Of a DNA stretch of 9,619 nucleotides, positions 1-6,774 are shown piece by piece. The DNA is from JABISG01 sp963581435 (GTDB taxonomy: Bacteria; Planctomycetota; Planctomycetia; Planctomycetales; Planctomycetaceae), in assembly GCA_963581435.1 (NCBI GenBank), contig CAUZOL010000273.1:1-9619 (forward strand). The letters run 5' to 3'. The translations under genes and the position numbers were made by a program. Each line of letters begins with the position of its first letter. Within the stretch, counting starts at the first letter, position 1. The notes under the pieces were generated by a model. That model saw only the letters and a list, made by a program, of their open reading frames with translations. It had not been told where the DNA came from and made no database searches.

Positions 1-2
1 AA

Positions 3-626
3 CGCCGTTTGAATCTGTTCGCGTCGTACTTTGGCCCCACGCATTGGACGTTCTTGCACCGCGACATTCGCTTCACCGGATTCTACGCGGCCGTTGCCGG
101 TTCGGGTTTATCGCATGAAGAGCGATTGTGGCGAATGCTCGAACTTCTGCCGAGCTTACCGCCGGCCAAACATCACGTCGCCATGATGCATTACTGGCCG
201 TTCATCGAACAGCCCGACGAACCCGCTTGGGATTTGACGGTCGCCGAAGAGTACGACAACTGGTATTTCTCCATCGACGCGCCGCATCGCCAGCGGCTAT
301 GGCAGTTGCTGCAGAATGCCGGCGTTGAAATTCTGTTTTGCGGCCACGTTCACACCGGCCGTCCGATGCAGCTGATGGACGGAATCCGCCTGTATCGAAC
401 ACCCGCCGCCGGCAACACCGCGCAGATGACCGATCGCTGGCCCGACATCGAAACCCGATTCGGTTTCCATCGCTGCGATGTCACCGATGTAGGAATCGAT
501 GTGAAATTCGTGCTCGGTGAGAATCAATGCGACGAATTCGACACCTACGGCCCCTGGGGGCATCCGACCATCGATGAACGCGACTACTCAATCGCCCGCG
601 AGAAACCACCACTTGTGCCCGAGTGA
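3..626 (+). CDS. Metallophosphoesterase (calcineurin-like), 3' part, runs off left edge
   Basis: This is the C-terminal part of a calcineurin-like metallophosphoesterase, a two-metal hydrolase of phosphate esters. The frame is open to the first full codon at base 3 with no stop. The TTG at 9 could serve as a start, but the protein begins mid-domain, so the real start lies outside the window. Counting from that TTG, a histidine in the MMHYWPF segment (His61) fits the fourth metal-binding motif, and CGHVHTG (His113, His115) is the classic GHxH motif. The upstream DxH, GDxxD and GNHD motifs are absent and should lie to the left. An aromatic-rich YFGPTHWTF segment near the edge is what normally follows GNHD. 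The substrate cannot be inferred. The gene ends 11 bp before a palindromic repeat and converges with the hydrolase at 717-1613. Confidence 0.85.
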   Translation, partial: RRLNLFASYFGPTHWTFLHRDIRFTGFYAAVAGSGLSHEERLWRMLELLPSLPPAKHHVAMMHYWPFIEQPDEPAWDLTVAEEYDNWYFSIDAPHRQRLWQLLQNAGVEILFCGHVHTGRPMQLMDGIRLYRTPAAGNTAQMTDRWPDIETRFGFHRCDVTDVGIDVKFVLGENQCDEFDTYGPWGHPTIDERDYSIAREKPPLVPE

Positions 627-636
627 CGCGTCACCT

Positions 637-715
637 CGTTCCCACGCTCTGCGTGGGAACGCACATCTTCGACGCTCTGCGTCGCGCTGCTGCTTCTGCG
701 GTGCGTTGCAACGCA
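637..715. repeat. Palindromic intergenic repeat (three stem-loops), planctomycete type
   Basis: Three perfect inverted repeats lie head to tail. The first has 11-bp arms CGTTCCCACGC (637-647) and GCGTGGGAACG (651-661) around TCT. The second has 6-bp arms CGACGC (670-675) and GCGTCG (679-684), also around TCT. The third is the 14-bp palindrome TGCGTTG/CAACGCA (702-715). The sequence matches a dispersed repeat I recognise from planctomycete intergenic DNA. Translated, it gives the peptides 'SHALRGNA' and 'TLCVGTH', often mis-annotated as small proteins. It fills nearly the whole 90-bp gap between two convergent genes and ends 1 bp before the neighbour's stop codon, so it may act as a bidirectional transcription barrier. 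That role is inferred. Confidence 0.75.
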
Positions 716-716
716 G

Positions 717-1613
717 CTATTGAGACTTTTGATTCAACAGGCCGCGCCCTTTCATCCAGTCGCCCAACCGCAGATGCCACGTTGAGATCGGATTCGATGA
801 CGGGCGAATTCCGTATCCGTGTCCTCCGGTTGAGTAAATATGCGCCTCGGCCGGTACGCCGGCTTGCTTGAACTTCGCCAACAGCATTCCCGCCTGGACA
901 CCGCGGAAGGTGTCGTCGAGCGTGACTGCCAAAAACGTTGGTGGCGTCTCTTTGGTGATTGTTACCAGCGAACCGATTTCCGCGCGGTCGTCTTTGTAGT
1001 CGTTGCCGAGGTAGGCGGCATAAATGGGACACATGAAATCAGGCCGAGCGCTGAGATCGTCGGCCTCATCGACACGGTCGTAGGTTGTCTCCTTAAAGTG
1101 CGTGCCGGCCATGACGGTCAAATGTCCGCCTGCGGAGAACCCGAGAATTCCGATGCGATTTGAATCGACGCCCCAGTCGGCTGCGTTCTTGCGCATGATG
1201 CGGATTGCACGCTGCGCATCTTGCAGCGGTTCCCAATGCGGCCGTTTTGGATCACGACGGGGAACTCGGTACTTCAAAACGACGGCGGTGACTCCAATGG
1301 AGTTGAACCACTCGGCAACTTCCAGGCCTTCCTTGGGCCAGGCGAGAATGTTGTAGCCGCCACCGGGACAAATCACGATGCCACAGCCGTTGGCTGTTTT
1401 AGCCGGCGCGCGATACAGCGTGAGCGTCGGTGAAGCGACGTACGTAATTCGATCGGCCGTTTGCCGGGCCAACAGACTCTTGGCACGTGCTGCATCAATC
1501 GGCCGCGCATCCTTGGGAAGTCCGTTTGGCCAAAGTGTGATGGTCGGTTTCTCGGCCGCGAAAGCCGAAGTGGAGATCGCGAAAATCAACGCGATGCAGG
1601 CGGTTTTCATCAT
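717..1613 (-). CDS. Secreted alpha/beta-hydrolase (esterase / BD-FAE-like)
   Basis: A 298-aa alpha/beta-hydrolase with a Sec signal peptide (hydrophobic stretch about residues 4-18, likely cleavage after AFA at 19 or AFAA at 20). The mature protein shows an oxyanion-hole loop CPGGGYN (82-88), the nucleophile elbow GFSAG with Ser160, a candidate acid in TLDD (Asp233 or Asp234) and the catalytic histidine in GGHGYG (His265). Planctomycetes carry many such proteins, annotated as carboxylesterase, acetylxylan esterase or BD-FAE-like. They probably deacylate polysaccharides or small esters in the periplasm, but the substrate is not readable here. The start is supported by GAGGA six bases upstream of the first of two tandem ATGs. 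No convincing promoter is visible upstream. The gene diverges from the lipoprotein at 2146. Confidence 0.9.
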   Translation of the reverse strand: MMKTACIALIFAISTSAFAAEKPTITLWPNGLPKDARPIDAARAKSLLARQTADRITYVASPTLTLYRAPAKTANGCGIVICPGGGYNILAWPKEGLEVAEWFNSIGVTAVVLKYRVPRRDPKRPHWEPLQDAQRAIRIMRKNAADWGVDSNRIGILGFSAGGHLTVMAGTHFKETTYDRVDEADDLSARPDFMCPIYAAYLGNDYKDDRAEIGSLVTITKETPPTFLAVTLDDTFRGVQAGMLLAKFKQAGVPAEAHIYSTGGHGYGIRPSSNPISTWHLRLGDWMKGRGLLNQKSQ

Positions 1614-2145
1614 TTCAATTCCTCGCGCATTGGAACGCGTAGTCGATGGATCGGTTAACAGACAATTTGTCGCTGTTGTTGTCGGCAGGCACGCGTATCA
1701 CGCTCTGCAGTTCCCGACGTTTAACGTTTCGATGTTACCCTATTGTCCGTCCCGTTGCGATAATGTGCCAATACAGATCGGGCGGCTCAGTATTTCAAAA
1801 TGGGAAATGGGGTCGAAGCGACGTCTTCGGAGCGCAGCCCCCAGTAAGGAGCGCTCGCTGTGGCATCGACGACTCTGCTGCTGGCACCCCATATCCCCTT
1901 AACCCAAGAAACGGTACAGCATTGCCATGCGGAGTACAGGCTGTTGGCTGGGAGTCGCAACGTGTTTAGTAGTCATGGGTTACAGGGAATTCATGGGCAG
2001 CCAGCGCGAGTTGAATATGCACATGTTGGCAAATTCGGATGGATTGCTATAATCTGTCGCGCGTTACTCACCTCTCACACTTCAATTCCCATTCCAATTC
2101 GATTCCTGCCAACTCCCGAGTTTTGGATGTTCGGGCGTTTGCGCA
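1614..2145. other. 532-bp divergent intergenic region
   Basis: This stretch lies between two divergently transcribed genes. Open frames exist on both strands, but none shows a recognisable domain, ribosome site or plausible start, so I see no gene. The right side carries a well-formed promoter (annotated separately at 2026-2053). Near the left side is a small odd palindrome ACGTT-T-AACGT (1717-1727) that could be an operator for the minus-strand hydrolase, though such short palindromes also arise by chance. Nothing else in it is supported. Confidence 0.5.
2026..2053 (+). promoter_or_regulatory. Sigma70-type promoter with extended -10
   Basis: TTGGCA (2026-2031) is five of six matches to the -35 consensus. 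After a 16-bp spacer comes a perfect TATAAT (2048-2053), preceded by TGC, giving the extended -10 form TGnTATAAT. Transcription would start near 2060 and give a leader of about 85 nt to the ATG at 2146. It is the best promoter-like match I found in the window. Confidence 0.65.
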
Positions 2146-3168
2146 ATGAATCGGCAAGGCACTCCGTTGATTGTTTTCTCGCGGCTCAATTTGCGACTGA
2201 TACCCGTCCTGGGGCTGTTGTTGTTTCCGATGTTCTGCTGTGGTTGCGGCACGATGCTCAGCCAGTCGGCCACCGAACATCTGCTGCTATCCGACGCGGT
2301 CGATCGGTCGATTGAGGATATCGACTTCGGTACTCTGTCGGGAGAAAAAGTGTATTTCGACGCGCAGTATATTCGCGCGGTGAAAGGAATCGGGTTTGTG
2401 AACTCCGATTACTTTATCAGCTCACTACGGCAGCAGATGGTCGCCGCAAATTGTCTGTTACAAGACAAGAAGGAGGACGCCGACTTTGTTGTCGAAGCAC
2501 GCGTCGGTGTGTTGGGGACGAATTCGCACGATGTCACCTACGGATTGCCGCAGAATAATTCTGTGACGAATGTGCTCAACACAGCGGCAGCTGTCATGCC
2601 GACGATGCCTGCGGTTCCGCCGCTTCCGGAACTGTCGTTGGCCAAGAAACATAGCCAGATGTCGGCCGCCAAAGTGGCGTTGTTCGCGTACAACGTCAAA
2701 ACCAGGCAGCCGGTTTGGCAGTCGGGGAATTCGGCAGCATCGAGCAGAGCAAGCGACACCTGGGTTCTCGGTGCCGGCCCCTTTCAACGTGGAGACATCT
2801 ACAAAGATCGCAAATTCAGGGCCTCAAAGGTCCGACTCTACTGGCCCTGGAGGAAGAAGCCGAAGCCATCGACAATTCCTGTCAAATACACCGATAAACA
2901 CGTTTTCTTGCGCTCAGATAAAACGCCGAAACCTGTTCAGCCGGAAACGTTACCGGCGAAGAAGGACGAACCCAAAGCAGGGAAGTCGGTTGCAGCGAAG
3001 CCGATTGAAAAAGAGCAAAAGGACGACAAGCAGGGGAAGACTGCTTCCAAGCCAAAACTGCCATCCTCGGTTCCCAATGATCAGAAGCTGCTTTGGCAAG
3101 GGCCTGAACTACTGATCGAACGCAATGCGGCAGCAAAGAAAGACGCGCCAGTGGCGCCAAAGAAGTAA
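2146..3168 (+). CDS. Lipoprotein of unknown function with Lys/Pro/Ala-rich tail (possibly DUF6655)
   Basis: A 340-aa predicted lipoprotein. A basic N-terminal region is followed by a hydrophobic core (about 19-30) and Cys31-Cys32-Gly-Cys34. Cys34 after Gly is the most likely lipidated residue, although the lipobox is not canonical. A conserved-looking domain follows (about 35-220): SQSATEHLLLSDAVDRSI, then segments FVVEARVG and DTWVLGAGPFQRGDIY. These resemble planctomycete proteins annotated as DUF6655; that is from memory and needs a profile search. Residues about 235-340 form a low-complexity tail rich in Lys, Pro, Ala and Glu, probably disordered. No Shine-Dalgarno sequence is visible before the ATG, so the start rests on the signal sequence. 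It has its own promoter at 2026-2053. Confidence 0.8.
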   Translation: MNRQGTPLIVFSRLNLRLIPVLGLLLFPMFCCGCGTMLSQSATEHLLLSDAVDRSIEDIDFGTLSGEKVYFDAQYIRAVKGIGFVNSDYFISSLRQQMVAANCLLQDKKEDADFVVEARVGVLGTNSHDVTYGLPQNNSVTNVLNTAAAVMPTMPAVPPLPELSLAKKHSQMSAAKVALFAYNVKTRQPVWQSGNSAASSRASDTWVLGAGPFQRGDIYKDRKFRASKVRLYWPWRKKPKPSTIPVKYTDKHVFLRSDKTPKPVQPETLPAKKDEPKAGKSVAAKPIEKEQKDDKQGKTASKPKLPSSVPNDQKLLWQGPELLIERNAAAKKDAPVAPKK

Positions 3169-3208
3169 GCGATCAAGCAGGCTGAAAATGCTTTCGTTTG
3201 CAGAGAGT

Positions 3209-3281
3209 GTTGTGAAGTCGTACATTGGCAGATTGTCAAACCGGAGTTCGATCCGGTTTGAATGTGCGATTGTTTCACAAC
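3209..3281 (+). promoter_or_regulatory. Long imperfect hairpin in intergenic gap (structured RNA leader or mobile palindrome)
   Basis: Three stems stack into one hairpin. The outer stem is GTTGTGAA (3209-3216) with TTCACAAC (3274-3281), 8 bp. The middle stem is GTCGTACAT (3217-3225) with ATGTGCGAT (3262-3270), 9 bp including two G-U pairs. The inner stem is TCAAACCGGA (3236-3245) with TCCGGTTTGA (3252-3261), 10 bp around a GTTCGA loop. The only interruptions are a 3-nt bulge (3271-3273) and a 10-nt bulge (3226-3235). Both wobble pairs are allowed only in plus-strand RNA. It ends 22 nt before the esterase ATG. No T-tract follows, so it is not a standard intrinsic terminator. It may be a leader control element, an RNA processing site or a small palindromic element. 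Confidence 0.6.
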
Positions 3282-3303
3282 CTGAATCCGGCGGTCCCCG
3301 ACT

Positions 3304-4185
3304 ATGAATACCCGCTTCCCGCTCTTTCTCGTCTTTGCCGTTGGTTTCTCGTTCACAACTGCGGCGCAGTCCCAGACGATCAAACGCAACATTCCCTATG
3401 CCAAACCTGCACACGAACGGCAGGTGCTCGACATCTACACGCCTGAAAAGAAGGCAGAGAAAACCCTGCCTGTGGTCTTCTGGATTCATGGCGGCGGATG
3501 GCAGGCGGGAGACAAGTCGAGCGTGCAAATCAAGCCGCTCGTGTTCACCGATCGCGGCTTCGTATTTGTCTCAACGAACTATCGCCTGCTGCCTCACGTG
3601 GAAATGGGCGTGCTGACTCGAGACGTCGCCAAGTCGCTGGGGTGGGTCCACAAAAACGTCGCCGAATACGGAGGTGATCCGACACGTATTTTCGTCATGG
3701 GACATTCGGCCGGCGCCCAGCTTGCGGCCTTGCTCTGCACCGACGATCGCTATCTGAAAGCGGAAGGCGTCCCGTTCGACGTTCTCAGGGGATGTGTTCC
3801 CGTGGATGGAGACACTTACGATTTGCCGGCGATCATCATGACGGCGGAGTTTCGCCAGACTGTTCACGGCCTGCCGCTCTCCAAGTTCGGCCACCGCGTC
3901 AAGTTCGGCAACGATCCGAAAAAGCACATTGATTTTTCAGCCGTCACACATGTTGCCAAGGACAAGGGCATTCCGCCATTTCTCATTCTCCATGTGGCCG
4001 GCCATCCCAACACCGCCGCACAGGCACGACGCCTCGGCATGGTACTCAAGGATTTCGAGATTCCTACCACGGTATTCGGCGCGCGGGAAACAACCCACAA
4101 CAAACTCAACGCCAACCTCGGCCTGCCCGACGACCCCGCCACCAAGCTGTTGTTCGATTTCGTCGATCAATGGCGGAAGAAGTGA
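3304..4185 (+). CDS. Secreted alpha/beta-hydrolase (BD-FAE / carboxylesterase-like)
   Basis: A 293-aa alpha/beta-hydrolase with a Sec signal peptide (hydrophobic core about 6-20, likely cleavage near AAQSQ, 20-24). It carries the HGGGW oxyanion motif (62-66), the nucleophile elbow GHSAG with Ser135, and a likely catalytic histidine in THNKLN (His265). YGGDPTRIFVMGHSAG is typical of the BD-FAE / esterase group. The acid residue is less clear: the segment after strand 7 reads HVAGHPNT (230-237), where an Asp would be expected. Such enzymes deacylate esters, often on plant or algal polysaccharides; the substrate here is unknown. No Shine-Dalgarno sequence is visible, and the start is chosen because it begins the signal peptide. 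The small lipoprotein follows 89 bp downstream on the same strand. Confidence 0.88.
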   Translation: MNTRFPLFLVFAVGFSFTTAAQSQTIKRNIPYAKPAHERQVLDIYTPEKKAEKTLPVVFWIHGGGWQAGDKSSVQIKPLVFTDRGFVFVSTNYRLLPHVEMGVLTRDVAKSLGWVHKNVAEYGGDPTRIFVMGHSAGAQLAALLCTDDRYLKAEGVPFDVLRGCVPVDGDTYDLPAIIMTAEFRQTVHGLPLSKFGHRVKFGNDPKKHIDFSAVTHVAKDKGIPPFLILHVAGHPNTAAQARRLGMVLKDFEIPTTVFGARETTHNKLNANLGLPDDPATKLLFDFVDQWRKK

Positions 4186-4274
4186 CCGTTATTGTTGTCG
4201 GCGGGAGAGTCTGGTCGAGGAACGCACTGCTCTTTACGATAGTTTGACAGTCGGGAATACCATTGGGCGAACAG

Positions 4275-4766
4275 ATGCCGATTCGAGCCACATGTCTTCT
4301 ACTACTTGCTTGCTCCGCTGGCTGCAGTGATTCTGCTCGCAGCCTGACTCCTCTATTTGGTAGCTCGCAGGCCATCGACACAGTCAAGAATGCGTCAACG
4401 GTGCGGGCATTCCGCCTGCCATCCCCAAGCTACTACAATGAATCACTGTCCGACTACGAGACAACGGCGGGACCGATCAACGTTGCCGAAGCCTCAGCAT
4501 CTCAGCTTCGTAGTTTGCTGCTCGATCCAACCGTCTACGATTGGGAATCTGCCAAGGGCTGCGAACCGGACTACGGCGTCCGCATTCAGTTTCAGCACGG
4601 CACCGACGAAGTGGATGTCCTGCTGTGTTTTGCGTGCGATATCCTCACGGTGTACCACAACGGAAAAGCTGTCGGCGGCGAGGACTTCGATGAAATCAGT
4701 TCCCAACTCGTGGCGATTGCCAAAGACCTGTTTCCGGACGACGAAGCCATTCAGTCACTTGAGTGA
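4275..4766 (+). CDS. Small lipoprotein of unknown function with CFxC motif
   Basis: A 163-aa predicted lipoprotein. The ATG at 4275 is preferred over the in-frame TTG at 4263 because it starts directly on a compact signal sequence: MPIRATCLLLLACSAGC, with lipobox SAGC and Cys17 as the lipid-bearing residue. The mature part has CEPDYGVRI (96-104) and VDVLLCFACDILTVY (113-127), giving a Cys96, Cys118, Cys121 arrangement. It ends in an acidic DLFPDDEAIQSLE. I have an impression of conserved planctomycete hypothetical proteins with this CF-x-C core but no known function. The cysteines could form disulfides or bind a metal; nothing decides this. The gene lies 89 bp after the esterase on the same strand and may share its transcript. 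It shows no strong ribosome site. Confidence 0.72.
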   Translation: MPIRATCLLLLACSAGCSDSARSLTPLFGSSQAIDTVKNASTVRAFRLPSPSYYNESLSDYETTAGPINVAEASASQLRSLLLDPTVYDWESAKGCEPDYGVRIQFQHGTDEVDVLLCFACDILTVYHNGKAVGGEDFDEISSQLVAIAKDLFPDDEAIQSLE

Positions 4767-4977
4767 CGTTCAGCAGCGCACGGAGCCGTCGGGTTCGGTA
4801 TCCCTGCCGAATCGTCTCGAAATCGTAGTTGCGCTTCTGAGGCTTGCTCGCGCGGCGTGATTTGGTAGACTTCACGCTCGCCACAGCCTTTCCGGTCAAA
4901 CTGGGAGGTGGTGACGTGACAGAGGACGGGTTTCAGTGAAGCTCGAAACGACACAAAGACGGAGTAAAACACGATCC

Positions 4978-5066
4978 GGAGAGATGGCAGAGTGGCCGAA
5001 TGCGCAGCATTGCTAATGCTGTGTTCGGGTCAAACCGGACCGCGGGTTCGAATCCCGCTCTCTCCG
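4978..5066 (+). tRNA. tRNA-Ser (anticodon GCT)
   Basis: An 89-nt class II tRNA. Acceptor GGAGAGA (4978-4984) pairs perfectly with TCTCTCC (5059-5065), with G5066 as discriminator. The anticodon stem is CAGCA (5005-5009) with TGCTG (5017-5021), closing the loop TTGCTAA with anticodon GCT at 5012-5014, which reads AGC and AGU. A long variable arm GTTCGG (5023-5028) with CCGGAC (5035-5040) is the serine tRNA hallmark. The T arm is GCGGG-TTCGAAT-CCCGC (5042-5058). The 3' CCA is not encoded, so it must be added by the CCA enzyme. Confidence 0.97.
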
Positions 5067-5069
5067 CTT

Positions 5070-5114
5070 AAAAAGCCTGCAAGCACCGTTTTAAACGGCG
5101 TTTGCAGGCTTTTT
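5070..5114 (+). terminator. Intrinsic terminator after tRNA-Ser
   Basis: AAAAAGCCTGCAA (5070-5082) pairs perfectly with TTGCAGGCTTTTT (5102-5114), giving a 13-bp stem whose 3' side ends in a run of five T. A smaller inner pairing, CCG with CGG, spans the TTTTAAA loop. It begins 4 nt after the tRNA 3' end. The A-run on the other side means it could also stop transcription from the minus strand. Confidence 0.9.
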
Positions 5115-5429
5115 CGCTGCGCCCGGGCGATCAGGAATTTGTTCTGCCGCTCACCCAAAGGAGCAACGAACCTGCTTCCGGTAAGGGAGTATCGAGTTTC
5201 TTGAGAAGTAGCGATGGTACGACTCTGCTGTCGTTCCGATGTGGGAATGGGTAAGTTTTGACGGTCGTGCCGACCGCATAAGCGAAGGAATCGGCAAACA
5301 GCATAAAACCGGTATATTCGTTACAAGCCGATGATCCGGCATTACGATAACACCCGATGAAGCGGCGCTTCACGGGCGTTTGTCTCTTCTCACAGATCCA
5401 CATTCGTTTTCGAATATCGGAGTAAGGCA
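5115..5429 (+). promoter_or_regulatory. Structured leader region upstream of the FadL-type gene, with ribosome site
   Basis: This 315-bp gap holds no supported gene. It contains three perfect small hairpins in gene orientation. CGGTCG-TGC-CGACCG spans 5262-5276. TGAAGC-GGC-GCTTCA (5358-5372) is extended by CCCG (5353-5356) and CGGG (5373-5376) with one bulged A. ATTCG-TTTT-CGAAT (5402-5415) lies just before the ribosome site. A good Shine-Dalgarno GGAG (5419-5422) lies seven bases before the ATG at 5430. No convincing -35/-10 pair was found; TATATT at 5313-5318 is a possible -10 without a good partner. The 5353-5376 hairpin is followed by T-rich sequence and might attenuate or stabilise the mRNA. 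Confidence 0.45.
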
Positions 5430-6725
5430 ATGTCGAAACGGAATTCGCCCAGTGTCGCTGGCTTGTTGGCTATCCTGTTGCTTTCTGGATCACTTACGAG
5501 TGAATCACACGCACAGGCAATTGGCGTCGAACTGCATAACACGGTGATGCCGGCATCTGGCGGCATGGGGGGCGTTAGCATTGCCAACCCGCAGGATTTG
5601 CCGTCGGCCCTGCATGGCAACCCGGCGACATTGTCACAATTCGGAGGAACTCATTTCACCTTCAGTGGTGCCTGGGTGGAACCAACAATCAAGATGCGGC
5701 ATACCACTCCGCCCGGCGGTGTGTTTCAAGGCGTCGGTTCGTACCAGGGAAAGTCCAGTGCACAAGGTTCCGCCCTGGGTAATATCGCCGTCTCACAAGA
5801 TTTGAGGCCGCTGGGAATTCCCGGGACGTTCGGTGTGGGATTGATTGCCGCCTCGGGTGCAGGCAACAGCTTCCGCCACATTCCGGCCAGCAACGGAACC
5901 TCGGCATTCTTCAATGTGCTTGAGATCACCCCAGCTGTTGGGCTGGAACTGACCGAACGTCTGTCGGTCGGTGCGAATTTGATGCTTGGCAATTCAACGC
6001 TCGACGGTCCGTTCGTGGGACTAACCGGCGCGGCCTACGACTACGCCCTGCGCGGAGCGATCGGCCTGAACTACGCCGTTGCGCCGGCGACGAAATTAGG
6101 CGTCTATTACCAGACGAAACAGAGTTTCACATTCGATCAAGCGGCCATTATACAATTGCCGTTGGGCGGAACCTCCATCAACGATATTCGACTCGACTTG
6201 CCCAGCAATGTCGGCATCGGCATCTCCGATGAAAGCCTGATGTGCGGCCGCCTGCTGTTGGCCGTTGATGTTCTTTACAAGAACTGGGACGACACCGATC
6301 TTTTTGGCGTCCTTTATGACGACCAGTGGGTGTTTCAATTTGGTGCACAATACAAAGTGACGGAATGCCTTCGCGTTCGCGCCGGATACGTGTATGCGGA
6401 AAACGCTACACAGGCAAATCCCGGCAACTCGTCGGGTGGCGTAACGCCTCCCGGTGCACAAGCAGCCATTCGCTATGTGCAGTCGCTATTCCCCAACTAC
6501 AACAAGCACCGAATCTCGTTCGGCGTGGGTATGAAGAACATCCTGCCGAATGTCGATGTCGATCTGAATGCAGGTGGAATGTTCGACGAAACCCAACAAT
6601 TCGGCCCATTGACGAGCACATCGCTCGCCAGCTATTGGATCGGCACCGGCTTGACCTGGCACTTCGGTGGCAGTTCCTGCGACTGCGGAGAAGGCATGCC
6701 GTGTGAGTGTACGGTGACGCAATAG
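5430..6725 (+). CDS. FadL/OMPP1/TodX-type outer-membrane transport protein
   Basis: A 431-aa outer-membrane beta-barrel of the FadL family, which carries hydrophobic molecules such as long-chain fatty acids or aromatics across the outer membrane. The signal peptide covers about residues 1-28 or 1-30 (SHAQA). Family features are the early glycine-rich ASGGMGGVSIANPQDLPSALHGNPATL segment (NPA at 64-66, hatch region), then alternating amphipathic strands, LPSNVGIGIS (257-266) and VLYKNWDDTD (281-290). The barrel appears to end at TWHF (409-412) with a terminal aromatic residue. A short extension with four cysteines follows (CDC and CEC, 417-427), unusual for this family. The length is normal. 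GGAG seven bases upstream supports the start. The gene converges with the next one, with a 49-bp gap and no obvious terminator. The substrate is unknown. Confidence 0.88.
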   Translation: MSKRNSPSVAGLLAILLLSGSLTSESHAQAIGVELHNTVMPASGGMGGVSIANPQDLPSALHGNPATLSQFGGTHFTFSGAWVEPTIKMRHTTPPGGVFQGVGSYQGKSSAQGSALGNIAVSQDLRPLGIPGTFGVGLIAASGAGNSFRHIPASNGTSAFFNVLEITPAVGLELTERLSVGANLMLGNSTLDGPFVGLTGAAYDYALRGAIGLNYAVAPATKLGVYYQTKQSFTFDQAAIIQLPLGGTSINDIRLDLPSNVGIGISDESLMCGRLLLAVDVLYKNWDDTDLFGVLYDDQWVFQFGAQYKVTECLRVRAGYVYAENATQANPGNSSGGVTPPGAQAAIRYVQSLFPNYNKHRISFGVGMKNILPNVDVDLNAGGMFDETQQFGPLTSTSLASYWIGTGLTWHFGGSSCDCGEGMPCECTVTQ

Positions 6726-6774
6726 CGGCGAATTTGTTTCGTAGCTGCCTCAGACCCCACAACCGCGAGCCGTT

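Noticed and set aside
623..1032. Open frames on both strands through the palindromic repeat
   Set aside because: Their peptides (SHALRGNA, TLCVGTH) are translations of the repeat, and the frames continue antisense to the hydrolase gene.
1378..1902. 174-codon plus-strand open frame over the hydrolase 5' end and the intergenic region
   Set aside because: It lies largely antisense to a well-supported hydrolase, shows no domain or signal, and has no ribosome site.
3209..3281. Integron attC site, because GTT...AAC ends flank a long imperfect palindrome
   Set aside because: attC runs from RYYYAAC to GTTRRRY; here the order is reversed and the core bases do not fit. No integrase or cassette array is present.
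4244..4249. Perfect TTGACA upstream of the small lipoprotein
   Set aside because: No -10-like hexamer lies 15-19 bp downstream, so it is not a supported promoter.
4696..4899. 67-codon minus-strand frame encoding a Lys/Arg-rich small protein, TTG start
   Set aside because: Codon choice is fairly protein-like, but there is no Shine-Dalgarno sequence, the start is TTG and the 3' third is antisense to the lipoprotein gene. Worth a conservation check only.
4978..5066. tRNA-Ser as an attachment site of an integrated element
   Set aside because: No repeat of the tRNA 3' end and no integrase gene are found in the window.
5131..5430. 99-codon minus-strand frame in the FadL leader
   Set aside because: It has no recognisable domain, its start overlaps the FadL ATG, and it covers the hairpins and ribosome site of that gene.
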